From the NCBI RefSeq assembly GCF_022829385.1, contig NZ_JAKSXX010000165.1, forward strand, positions 186,001 through 250,000: a DNA stretch of 64,000 nt, in the 5' to 3' direction. The stretch is from Methylobacterium sp. J-070. GTDB lineage: Bacteria; Pseudomonadota; Alphaproteobacteria; Rhizobiales; Beijerinckiaceae. The stretch's first letter is position 1; every line of letters starts with the position of its first letter. This document shows, in pieces, positions 18,284-27,700 of this stretch. The translations under genes were made by a program, and so were the position numbers. The notes beneath the pieces are model-generated. The model was not told the DNA's origin. It did no database searches and saw only the letters and a program-made list of their open reading frames with translations.

Positions 18284-19115
18284 GACGCCTGCTCGGCGTC
18301 GAACTTCGGTCTCGAAGGCAGCGGCTCAGAACAGGCTTGGGTGGCACGCTGGTACGTTGACGACGTCCGCAGATCTCGCGATTTGATCGCTTCTGCGCGC
18401 CGCATGGACTCGAGTTGCTGGAATCCACCAGATGATGGTAGCCGAGGCCCATTCTGCGATCCAGCTCGGGGATCCGTGTCTTGATCCCGAGCTTGCGCGA
18501 AATAGTCTGCTCGTTCCATGGGCTGAACCCGAACCAGAGGACGAGAAGTTCGTCTTCGACAACAACATCGACCTGATCGGTCTGATGTCGCCCAGGTCGG
18601 TAGGCTCCGTGGTGCCGGCGATGAAGCAATCGGCATCGGGAGGGAAACCCTAGAAAATTCAGCACGGAGTCTCGCTCGAAAAAGCCGAAGTGACGCTGAG
18701 CGACGAGGCTGATTGATCTCACCGGGTCCGGAAGAACCTGATCCAGCGGATCTGCCATGATGACGCCTTGGCTCTGGAAGCTGGTCTGTCCGCGCTGCTC
18801 GGCTCGCTGAAGAAAGGCATCCAAATCCGCGCAGCAGAGAAATTCCGTCGTATTGAGTGCGATTTTCCAGCCTATAAGCGATTGCTCAATAATCATTACT
18901 TCCTTATCACACTCGACCGCGCTGAACTCGTCGTTGCGTGAGTCCAGGATTTGCCAATCCGGAACGTAAGTCTCGATGATGCGGCGGCTTTCATCGGTCG
19001 ATCTATAGTTGATCATGATGCCATGATCGAACATTCTGCGATGATGTTCGAGCCACCATGGCAAAAGATATTCTTCATTGTAAAAATGCGAGATAACGGT
19101 TTTCTTGAGCACCAT
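18271..19115 (-). pseudogene. GT2-type glycosyltransferase with one-base frameshift
   Basis: The N-terminal 230 codons encode a family 2-type glycosyltransferase. The opening ISHFYNEEYLLPWWLEHH is typical of the family, CADLDAF holds the DxD metal site, and RLLHR, GRH and LLVLWFGFSPW follow in order. At 18422-18425 the frame breaks: the annotated frame goes on into low-quality sequence antisense to the dehydrogenase, while the conserved C-terminus (QQLESMRR, KSRDLR, TYQRA) is in another frame and stops at 18271. Adding one T to the TT in GTGGATTCCAG restores a continuous 281-residue protein. It is either a recent pseudogene or a sequencing or assembly error in a short homopolymer. It lies in an AT-richer patch with two sugar-modifying genes on the same strand. 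Confidence 0.7.
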
Positions 19116-19134
19116 GAGCCAGCCTCGATCTTTA

Positions 19135-20346
19135 CTAGCTGTCCATACGGATCGACGGAAAGTACGTGAGAAAACGATCCGATTTTCCCCGCCGCGCGTC
19201 GCGAATACGCTTGACGATCTCTGGATAAAAATTCCAGGCCAAAATTACGATCAATAGCCGATCGCGGTCATGTTCCAGCGTATCTTTGCCGACAATCTCC
19301 GTATTGGTGCCCGGCGTGAACAAACCAACTTTGAGTGGATTATCATCGACAATATATTCGAGCTCAATCCCAGAGAAGTTTAAAAACGTCATTCCTTTAG
19401 CCGCGACACCATAACCGACAATTTTGTAGCCATCTGCCCGATGCCAACGGACAAGATCTCCGACGTGATCGCTGATCGCGTGCGACCGTTCCGCAAAACG
19501 GCTATAAGTTGCGATTTCGCGATAACCGAGCTGTAATTCCTGATGATTGATTTCGAAATACTGCTCACATTTATCGTTCGCCCCTTGCGGCGCCAACTCG
19601 AACAGATAGGAAGTCCCATGAATCGGGACATGTTCGACGTTCACAAGCTTAAGACCAGAGCGATTCGCCAGTTTTTGGAAAGAATTACAACAAAAGAACG
19701 AATGATGTTCGTGATATATGGTGTCAAATTCACCATTTTTGATCATCAACGCTTGAGAAGTCTGTATGAACACCCGACCTTCTGAGCTCACCGCATGTGC
19801 GCAAGCTTTTAAAAACGACAAAGGGTCTGCGACGTGGCCCAGAACATTCATGGCGACAACGACGTCGAATTTCACGTCGAACGATTGCGCGACTTCTTCA
19901 CTCCAATATGCGACCTTCGTCGGTACCCCGTTGGAGATCGAAAGGCACTCAAGATTTTTTGCTGGATCGACACCCTGTACAATATGGTTTTTATTTCGAA
20001 ATAATTTTAGAAGACTTCCATCGTTACTTGCAATATCGAGGACCCTGAGTGGACGATTGCCGACACGGCCTTCTACCTTTGTGACAAAATCCGCAAAGTA
20101 ATTCCTCAGCGTTTCGGTCGTGCCGCTGACGTAAAGATAGTGCTCGAACAGCTTTGACGGGTCGACCGCCCCCGACAATTGGCAATGCCAGCAAGTCTTG
20201 CAAACCCGTACCGCGAGAGGATAGGCCTGAAGTACTTCGTCAAACCGGTGGCAAGAATTTGCCAGTGGTTGGTCGCCGAGATCGAGAAAAGTGTGCAGAT
20301 CTTCGCTGCCGCAGGCGAGGCATTGTCGAATTTCCGTGAAGCTCAT
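19135..20346 (-). CDS. C-methyltransferase of the TylCIII/NovU type
   Basis: A 403-residue SAM-dependent methyltransferase with the three-part layout of deoxysugar C-methyltransferases. The N-terminal zinc domain shows CLACG (Cys9, Cys12) and RVCKTCWHC. The central SAM-binding domain has VLDIASNDGSLL near residue 100. The C-terminal domain has YGVAAKGMTFLN and the final AWNF. Such enzymes add a methyl group to C3 of an NDP-4-keto-deoxysugar. YHEHHSFF, which carries catalytic histidines, is present. It lies between the glycosyltransferase and an epimerase, so the three genes probably make or attach a branched sugar of a surface polysaccharide. Codon use is visibly more AT-rich than in the flanking genes, which points to acquisition by transfer. 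Confidence 0.87.
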   Translation of the reverse strand: MSFTEIRQCLACGSEDLHTFLDLGDQPLANSCHRFDEVLQAYPLAVRVCKTCWHCQLSGAVDPSKLFEHYLYVSGTTETLRNYFADFVTKVEGRVGNRPLRVLDIASNDGSLLKLFRNKNHIVQGVDPAKNLECLSISNGVPTKVAYWSEEVAQSFDVKFDVVVAMNVLGHVADPLSFLKACAHAVSSEGRVFIQTSQALMIKNGEFDTIYHEHHSFFCCNSFQKLANRSGLKLVNVEHVPIHGTSYLFELAPQGANDKCEQYFEINHQELQLGYREIATYSRFAERSHAISDHVGDLVRWHRADGYKIVGYGVAAKGMTFLNFSGIELEYIVDDNPLKVGLFTPGTNTEIVGKDTLEHDRDRLLIVILAWNFYPEIVKRIRDARRGKSDRFLTYFPSIRMDS

Positions 20347-20355
20347 GATCAGCCC

Positions 20356-21213
20356 TTAGTTCGTTGAGGCAGCGACAAGCTCGTCGACCAGCGATTCGAC
20401 AGTAGCTTTGGGCGAGAACCCAAACGCCGATATGGCTTTTCCGTTCTCCATGCTGAAGTCATAAGTCTCTGTTGGCGGGAGTTCCACAGTATCGCAACCG
20501 ACTCGGGAGGCAACGCGGGTAGCGATCTCCTTCACCGTTGCATTGAAACTACATAAATTGTAGACTCCTGGATCGGTATCGGTTTGCAGGATCAGATCAA
20601 CAGCATTGCAAAGATCTGATATCCCTAGAATTGGCCTACGGACATGGCCGTTGAAGATTTTTACCGTCCCTGTCTCGAGGCCGCTCTTCACCATTGCGTT
20701 GATCATAAGGTCGACGCGCAGATTCGGCGACGCACCGCATACTGTTCCGAATCTCAAAGCGTAGGCATTCTTGTAAAGCAGCGACGAGATACCGTCACAG
20801 GCGTATTTTGTGAAGTCATACATGTTGCTGAAATTGAACGTCTTCCAACTTTCGTCGACGGCTTTTCCTCCGACTCCTGTATAAATACTGGACGAACTTG
20901 CATAGAGAAGCTTTTGCTGATCGAGCTTGGCGATCAAGTTGACAAATTTGCAGAGGTTGTTGTCGATGGCCCCGAAGGGGTCAGCCACGGACTGCTTCAC
21001 ATTTGAATGACCAGCGAGCAGAATGATTACGTCGTAATCGCGGAGTTTATTCGCTGTAATGTGATTATAATCCGTCCTTAAATTGCTATTATTTACAAAA
21101 TTTCCTCGATACTCCATGTCGATGGTATCAATTTTCTCATATCTATCGACCACGTGACTGTAAATTGCGCTACCGATATATCCAGTGCCCCCAATTATCA
21201 GTATCGATGTCAT
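20356..21213 (-). CDS. NAD-dependent epimerase/dehydratase
   Basis: A 285-residue extended SDR with the NAD motif GGTGYIG at residues 7-13, a serine-rich catalytic loop (LYASSSSIYTG) and the catalytic Tyr-x3-Lys as YDFTK. The family reduces, epimerises or dehydrates nucleotide-activated sugars. It begins a three-gene minus-strand run with the methyltransferase and glycosyltransferase, so it probably supplies the final reduction or epimerisation of the methylated sugar. The ATG at 21213 was chosen because the NAD motif then lies at the expected distance. A start at 21264 would add 17 non-conserved residues. Base composition is AT-rich compared with the surrounding chromosome. Confidence 0.85.
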   Translation of the reverse strand: MTSILIIGGTGYIGSAIYSHVVDRYEKIDTIDMEYRGNFVNNSNLRTDYNHITANKLRDYDVIILLAGHSNVKQSVADPFGAIDNNLCKFVNLIAKLDQQKLLYASSSSIYTGVGGKAVDESWKTFNFSNMYDFTKYACDGISSLLYKNAYALRFGTVCGASPNLRVDLMINAMVKSGLETGTVKIFNGHVRRPILGISDLCNAVDLILQTDTDPGVYNLCSFNATVKEIATRVASRVGCDTVELPPTETYDFSMENGKAISAFGFSPKATVESLVDELVAASTN

Positions 21214-21855
21214 TACCGTGATTCCGCGATTACTATAAAGATCACAAATAGACGCTCGACTCATTCTGGTCTGGCATCAATCTTCTCGGCCATATCTTTG
21301 CAACATTTCAGCCAACTTGCAAGACACCCATGAAGCAAGTCGGCTAGCGTTTGCTTACTGCGACAGGTTTTGTTTTAATTGGACGGATCGATATCAGCCA
21401 CGGAACTGTTGGTTTATAGTAGAAATACGAGTTTTTACGGCAGAAGCATTGCGCTTTATGCGAGGCAAAACTTTTATTAAGCGCGTCTTTTGTGGGAAAT
21501 ATTCTTTATCTTGAAAAGTTGATGTGTGCCAAGGGTGTTTCTTGAGCTACGGATTCGACGCTGGCCTCCTTGCCGGTTCCCGTTTTACAACCGCTCACCG
21601 GCTCAAGTGGCTCGGTCGCCAGCAACCCAGACAACAGGGCGGTGGCTCAATCCGTGCTGTGTCCGCCGGCGAACGGAGCATCCTTGGGAGACCTCGGCGG
21701 AGTTGAAGGCGGCGGCTCGGGGGCCCTGCTTGTTCCAGGGCCTTCACTTAATTCCTCGACGTCCGCAAAATTGCGCAACTACCGGTCCGGTAGAGATCCG
21801 AGCAGGTGCCGCGGACACAGAGCACCCTGCGTGTTCGGATCGTCAGGAGAAACCG
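21214..21855. other. AT-rich to GC-rich junction, no gene seen
   Basis: About 640 bases lie between the divergent epimerase and altronate dehydratase-type genes. The left part, to about 21530, is AT-rich like the island and ends abruptly, and the right part returns to the chromosomal GC-rich composition. Two short open frames (at about 21317-21514 and 21524-21706) have no recognisable content or good ribosome site. The island promoter should lie at the left side. No integrase, tRNA gene or insertion-sequence end is visible that would explain how the island arrived. Confidence 0.45.
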
Positions 21856-23379
21856 ATGTCCAGCTATCCCGTCATCACCCTGCGTCCCGACGACAGCGTC
21901 GTGGTGGCACGCGGCGCCATCGAGCCCGGCACCCCGGTCGCCCCCGGGGTGGCGGCGGCGGAGCGGATCCCCGCCGGCCACAAGCTCGCGGTCCGGCCCC
22001 ATCGCGGCGGCGAACCGGTGACCAAGTACGGTCAGATCATCGGCTTCGCGAAGGCCGAGATCGCCGTCGGCCAGCACGTCCACGTCCACAATCTCGGGAT
22101 GGGCGAGTTCGCGCGGGACTACGCGTTCGGGCGCGATGCCCGGCCGACCCGGCTGGTCGCGCCTCCGGCGACCTTCCAGGGCATCCGCCGGAGCGACGGC
22201 CGGGTGGCGACCCGGAACTACGTCGGCATCCTGACCTCGGTGAATTGCAGCGCGCACGTCGCGGATCTCATCGCCGACGCGTTCCGGCGGCACCCGATCC
22301 TCGGGCTCGATCCCCTGGCCGCCTACCCGAACGTCGACGGCGTGGTCGCGCTCACCCACAAGACCGGCTGCGGCATGGCGATGGGCGAGCCGCTGCGGCT
22401 GCTGCGCCGGACGCTCGCCGGCTATGCGCGCCACGTCAACTTCTCGCACATCGTGATGATCGGGCTCGGCTGTGAGGTGAACCAGATCGGCGCCTTCCTG
22501 GAGGAGCAGGGCTTGGGCGACCGGATCCGCAGCATGAACATCCAGACCCTCGGCGGCACCCGGAAGACCGTGGAGGCCGGGATCGAATTCGTGACCGGCA
22601 TCCTGGCCGAGGCCAACGTCGTGCGGCGGGAGACCGTGCCGGCGAGCGAGCTGATCGTCGCCCTGCAATGCGGCGGCTCGGACGGTTACTCGGGTGTCTC
22701 GGCCAACCCGGCGCTCGGGATCGCCAGCGACCGAGTCGTGGAGAACGGCGGCACCGTGATCCTCTCGGAGACCACCGAGACCTACGGGGCGGAGCACCTG
22801 TTCACCCGGCGCGCCGTGAGCCCGGAGGTGGGTCAGAAGCTGGTCGACCTGATGCGCTGGTGGGAAGACTACACGCGCCGGGAGGGATCGGAGATCGACG
22901 CCAACCCGTCACCGGGCAACAAGGCCGGCGGCCTGACCACGATCCTGGAAAAATCCCTCGGCGCCATGGCCAAGGCCGGCAGCACCAACCTGGTCGACGT
23001 GCTGCGCTACGCCGACCCGGTCACCGCCAAGGGCTTCGTGTTCATGGACACCCCCGGCTACGACCCGGTCTCGGCGACCGGGCAGGTGGCGGGCGGGGCG
23101 AACCTCGTGTGCTTCACCACCGGGCGCGGCAGCGTGTTCGGCTGCAAGCCGTCGCCGTCGATCAAGATCGCCACCAACTCGGCGATGTACCGGCGCCTCG
23201 AAGACGACATGGACGTCAATTGCGGCACGATCCTCGACGGCGAGGAGAGCGTCGAGCAGGCGGGCCAGAGGATCTTCGAGATGATCCTGCGGGTCGCCAG
23301 CGGCGCACGGACGAAGAGCGAGCAGTTCGACTTCGGATCGTCGGAATTCGCGCCCTGGCAGCTCGGCGCTACCGTGTGA
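21856..23379 (+). CDS. Altronate dehydratase family protein (UxaA type)
   Basis: A 507-residue protein with a small N-terminal SAF domain (about residues 1-95) fused to the large UxaA/GarD dehydratase domain. Conserved features include TRNYVGILTSVNCSAHV near residue 120, THKTGCGMAMG near 168, GLGCEVNQI near 205 and CGGSDGYSG near 275. The cysteines are likely metal ligands. UxaA-type enzymes dehydrate sugar acids such as D-altronate, and D-galactarate dehydratase is close in sequence, so the true substrate is uncertain. The ATG at 21856 follows AGGAGAAACC. No hexuronate isomerase or reductase gene is adjacent, and a hairpin follows the stop directly. Confidence 0.87.
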   Translation: MSSYPVITLRPDDSVVVARGAIEPGTPVAPGVAAAERIPAGHKLAVRPHRGGEPVTKYGQIIGFAKAEIAVGQHVHVHNLGMGEFARDYAFGRDARPTRLVAPPATFQGIRRSDGRVATRNYVGILTSVNCSAHVADLIADAFRRHPILGLDPLAAYPNVDGVVALTHKTGCGMAMGEPLRLLRRTLAGYARHVNFSHIVMIGLGCEVNQIGAFLEEQGLGDRIRSMNIQTLGGTRKTVEAGIEFVTGILAEANVVRRETVPASELIVALQCGGSDGYSGVSANPALGIASDRVVENGGTVILSETTETYGAEHLFTRRAVSPEVGQKLVDLMRWWEDYTRREGSEIDANPSPGNKAGGLTTILEKSLGAMAKAGSTNLVDVLRYADPVTAKGFVFMDTPGYDPVSATGQVAGGANLVCFTTGRGSVFGCKPSPSIKIATNSAMYRRLEDDMDVNCGTILDGEESVEQAGQRIFEMILRVASGARTKSEQFDFGSSEFAPWQLGATV

Positions 23380-23402
23380 GCCCGCCCGAGGGTCGGACGG
23401 GC
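23380..23402. terminator. Hairpin between convergent genes
   Basis: The 25-bp gap between the UxaA-type gene and the convergent saccharopine dehydrogenase-like gene is almost wholly a hairpin. It has 10-bp arms at 23380-23389 and 23393-23402 with one mismatch and a 3-base loop. There is no T-run, so it may act as a bidirectional, imperfect terminator. Confidence 0.45.
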
Positions 23403-23404
23403 CG

Positions 23405-24451
23405 TCAGAGGTCCGTCCGCGTCACGTCGGGAAAACCCAGGATGAAATCCGGCCCGAAGGCGGTGACCGGAGTGTGGAACCCGGCGGGGACCGTGCCGGC
23501 CGCCACGCGGCGGGCGGTCTCCAGGGCGGTCAGAGCGGTCAGGGTGTAGCCCTCGGGGGTCTCCATGCGGCTCGCCGCGCCGCGGCCCTGCGCGTCCCAG
23601 GCCTCGGCCAGGAAGGTGCTGCGCGCCCGCGCCCGTGCCGCCGCCGTGGGACCCGGCGGCAGCCGGTCGATCCCGCGATTGATCAGACGCTGCGCGGCGC
23701 CCCCCGCAATGAGCCGGCGCAGGCCCGCCGGCAGCCCCGCGGCCGCCGCCATGGCGGGAAACGCCTCAAAATACACCGCGATGTTGGGGACGCGCGTGGA
23801 GTACCACGCGCTCGACACGTCGCCCCAGCCGAGCCCGACGGTGCGGCGCGGACCGCGGCCGAAATCGGCGCTGCCGCGGGGCGGACTCGGCAGCTCGACG
23901 ATCCGGCCGTCCCGGCGCACGCGGGTGCCCCAGGCGATGCCCTCGACCATGGTGCGGGCGGTCCCGCGGCTGAAGCCGCCGAAGCCCCCGATCGAGATGC
24001 GCAGGTGCGTGGCGCTAGGCAGCCGGGCCGCCACATGGGCGGCGAGGCAATCGCTCGGCACCACGTCGAAGCCGGCCGCCGGAAGCAGCACGATGCCGGC
24101 CGCCTTCGCCTGGGCATCCCGGGCCGCGAGCGATTCCAGCACGTCGATCTCGCCGGTGATGTCGACGTAATGCGTCCCCGCCGCCAGGCACGCCTCCGCC
24201 ATCGGCAGGGCCGTCCTGGAGAAGGGTCCGGCGGCGTGGATCACCGCGGCGGTGCCGGCGAGCGCCTCGCGCAGGCGCCCCGGGGCGTCGAGCGGGACGG
24301 CCCGCCAATCGAGCCCGAGCCGCGAGGCGAGGGCCCGCAGCTTCTCGGGGTCACGGCCGGCCAGGATCGGGCGCAGGCCGAGCGTGCAAGCGTGTTCGGC
24401 CAGGAGCGTCCCGGTATAGCCCGTGGCGCCGTAGATCAGGATCGCGGTCAT
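23405..24451 (-). CDS. Saccharopine dehydrogenase-like oxidoreductase (trans-acting enoyl reductase type)
   Basis: The 348-residue protein has a Rossmann domain starting at residue 3 (ILIYGATGYTGTLLAEH) followed by AGRDPEKL, HAAGPFS and YVDITGE. These motifs mark the saccharopine dehydrogenase-like family that includes mycobacterial trans-acting enoyl reductases. NAD(P)H is the expected cofactor. Lysine biosynthesis is unlikely, because these short forms lack the catalytic domain of true saccharopine dehydrogenase. Its substrate is unknown. The ATG at 24451 puts the cofactor loop at the extreme N-terminus, as in homologues. It is transcribed divergently from putA. Confidence 0.82.
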   Translation of the reverse strand: MTAILIYGATGYTGTLLAEHACTLGLRPILAGRDPEKLRALASRLGLDWRAVPLDAPGRLREALAGTAAVIHAAGPFSRTALPMAEACLAAGTHYVDITGEIDVLESLAARDAQAKAAGIVLLPAAGFDVVPSDCLAAHVAARLPSATHLRISIGGFGGFSRGTARTMVEGIAWGTRVRRDGRIVELPSPPRGSADFGRGPRRTVGLGWGDVSSAWYSTRVPNIAVYFEAFPAMAAAAGLPAGLRRLIAGGAAQRLINRGIDRLPPGPTAAARARARSTFLAEAWDAQGRGAASRMETPEGYTLTALTALETARRVAAGTVPAGFHTPVTAFGPDFILGFPDVTRTDL

Positions 24452-24754
24452 GGCCGCCCATGTAGCACGGCGCGCAGGCGCTCGGACCCAGGCCGCGGCG
24501 CCGGGACCGGACATCCCCGCGGTCGGCTGTGGCGGCGGCGCCGGTCCGGGAAGAGCGATCGGCCTCGAAGCGGGCGGACCGTTCGCCGGGTGAGGGAGCC
24601 ACAGCGCACGGCAATCCAGCCTGCGGCCGCCGCGGGACTTCGCCTGTCCGCCGGTGCGCGACACCCGTGCGCGGGAAGGCCCTTAAACGGCGGCGGCAAG
24701 GGGCGTAGCCTGACGCGCGAAGGCACCGAACCCGTACGGCCCGAGGGAGCCATC
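24452..24754. promoter_or_regulatory. Divergent intergenic region upstream of putA
   Basis: About 300 bases separate putA from the divergent saccharopine dehydrogenase-like gene and should contain both promoters. I see no strong sigma-70 pair, no clear operator repeat and no short gene in it. A GAGGGAGCC ribosome site precedes the putA ATG at 24755. Confidence 0.4.
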
Positions 24755-27700
24755 ATGTTCCGATCAGGCGTTGCGCACCCTCCCGCCGTCCCGGAGAGCG
24801 ACCCGTTCGCGGCCTTCGCGGACGAGTTGGTCGCCCTGCCGCCCCTGCGCGCCGCCATGGCGGCGGCGTGCCGCCGGCCCGAGCGGGAATGCGTCCCGCC
24901 CCTGCTCGATGGCGCCCGCCTGCCGCCCGAGGCCGCCGGGCGCGTGGCCGCCACAGCCCGCCATCTGGTCGAGACCCTGCGCCGCCAGACCCGGCGCGGC
25001 GGCGTGGAAGGGCTGATCCAGGAATACGCCCTGTCGAGCCAGGAGGGCGTGGCGCTGATGTGCCTCGCCGAGGCGCTGCTGCGCATCCCCGATGCGGCGA
25101 CCCGCGACGCGCTGATTCGCGACAAGATCGCCGGCGGGGACTGGGCCGCGCATCTCGGCCACAGCCCGTCGCCGTTCGTCAACGCGGCGACCTGGGGGCT
25201 CTTGGTCACCGGCAGGCTCGCGGCGACGCGCAGCGAGACCGGCCTGTCCGCCGCCCTGACCCGGCTGATCGGACGCGGCGGCGAGCCGTTGATCCGCAGG
25301 GCCGTCGATCTCGCCATGCGGTTGATGGGCGAGCAGTTCGTCACCGGGCGCACGATCGCCGAGGCCCTCCGCAACGCGACGCCCATGGAGGCGAAGGGCT
25401 TCACCTACTCGTACGACATGCTCGGCGAGGCGGCGCTCACCGCCGAGGACGCCGAGAGCTACCGTCGCGCCTATGCGGACGCGATCCGGGCGATCGGCGA
25501 GGCCTCCGCCGGACGCGGCGTCCTCCTGGGCCCCGGTATCTCGATCAAGCTGTCGGCGCTCCATCCCCGCTATGTCCGGGCGCAGCGCGGCCGAATCCTG
25601 GCGGAGCTGGCGCCGCGCGTGCTCGAGCTCGCCCGCCAGGCCAAGGGGTACGGCATCGGCCTCAACATCGACGCCGAGGAGGCCGACCGCCTCGACCTGT
25701 CGCTCGACATCCTGGACATCCTCGCGGCGGATCCGACCCTCGCCGGCTGGGACGGCCTCGGCTTCGTCGTCCAGGCCTACGGCAAGCGCTGCCCCTTCGT
25801 CGTCGACGTGCTGATCGACCTCGCCCGGCGGACCCGGCGCCGGCTGATGGTGCGCCTCGTGAAGGGCGCCTACTGGGACAGCGAGATCAAGCGCGCGCAG
25901 ACGGACGGGCTCGCGGATTTCCCGGTCTTCACCCGCAAGGTCCACACCGACGTGTCGTACCTCGCCTGCGCCCGCCGGCTCCTCGCCGCGCCCGACGCGG
26001 TGTTCCCGCAATTCGCCACCCATAACGCGCAGACGCTCGCCAGCATCGTGGAGATGGCAGGCCCGGATTTCCGGCCCGGCCAGTACGAGTTCCAGTGCCT
26101 CCACGGGATGGGCGAGCCGCTCTACGAGGCGGTGGTCTCCGCGGAACGGCTGCGGCGGCCGTGCCGCATCTACGCGCCGGTGGGCACGCACGAGACCCTG
26201 CTCGCCTACCTGGTCCGACGCCTCCTGGAGAACGGCGCCAACACCTCCTTCGTCAACCGGGTCGCCGACGCGGCCGTGCCGGTCGAGGCGCTGATCGCCG
26301 ATCCGGTGGCGTCGGTCGAGACGGCGCAGGACCCGGGCGCGCCGCACGAGCGGATCGCGCTGCCGCGGGATCTCTACGGACCCGCCCGCACCAACGCGGC
26401 CGGGCTCGATCTCGCCGACGAGGCCGCGCTCGCCGGCCTCCTGGACGGCCTGCGCGCGAGCGGGCAGGCGGTCTGGCGGGCCGTGCCCACAGGAGCCGAT
26501 GCGGATTCGGCCGACACCGCCGTGCGCAACCCGGCCGATCGCCGGGACCGCGTGGGCCTCTGGAGAGCGGCCACGGAAGCCGAGATTGCCCAGGCCGTCG
26601 CGCGCGCTTCGGGGGCCGCCTCCGCCTGGGCGTCGACCCCACCGGCCGAACGGGCCGGAGGCCTGCGCCGGGCCGCCGACGCCTTCGAGGCCCGGATGCC
26701 GGTGCTGATCGGACTGATCGTCCGCGAGGCCGGAAAGTCCTACGCCAACGCGGTCGCGGAGATCCGCGAGGCCGTCGACTTCCTGCGCTACTACGCGGCC
26801 GAGGCCGAGCGGACGCTCGACGCGCCGCACGCGCCGCTCGGGCCGACCGTCTGCATCGCACCGTGGAACTTCCCCTGCGCGATCTTCGTCGGGCAGGTCG
26901 CCGCCGCCCTGGCGGCCGGCAACCCGGTGCTGGCCAAGCCCGCCGCCGAGACGCCGCTCATCGCGGCCGAGGCGATCCGGATCCTGCACGCGGCCGGCGT
27001 CCCGGAGGACGCGCTCCAGATCGTGCCCGGCGGCGGCGCGGTCGGGGCTGCCCTGGTCGGCGACGCGCGGGTCCAGGCCGTGCTGTTCACGGGCTCGACC
27101 GCCGTCGCCAAGGACATCCAGCGCATCCTCGCCGGGCGGCTGACCCGCGACGGCGAGCCCGTCCCGCTCATCGCCGAGACCGGCGGCCAGAACGCCATGG
27201 TGGTCGATTCCTCGGCGCTCGCCGAGCAGGTGGTGGGAGACGTGGTCGCCTCGGCGTTCGATTCCGCCGGCCAGCGCTGCTCGGCCCTGCGGATCCTGTG
27301 CCTGCAGGACGAGATCGCCGACCGGACGCTCGCGATGCTGAAGGGCGCCCTGCGCGAATTGCGGGTCGGGGATCCGCGCCGGCTCTCCGTCGATATAGGG
27401 CCGGTGATCACCACCGAAGCCGCCTCCCGCATCGCCGGCCACGTCGCGGCGATGCGCGGGCGCGGCTTTCCCGTGCATCAGCTGCCCCTTCCGGCGGACA
27501 CGGAGGCGGGGACCTTCGTGCCGCCGACGTTGATCGAGATCGGTCGGGTCGCCGACGTCGAGCGGGAGGTGTTCGGCCCGGTGCTGCACGTCCTGCGCTA
27601 CGCCCGCGCCGATCTCGACCGGATCCTCGCGGAGATCCACGCCACCGGCTTCGGCCTGACCTTCGGGCTGCACAGCCGCATCGACGGGACGATCGACCAC

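Noticed and set aside
21317-21706. Two short open frames in the island junction
   Set aside because: No ribosome sites, no recognisable content and a composition change in the middle of the region.
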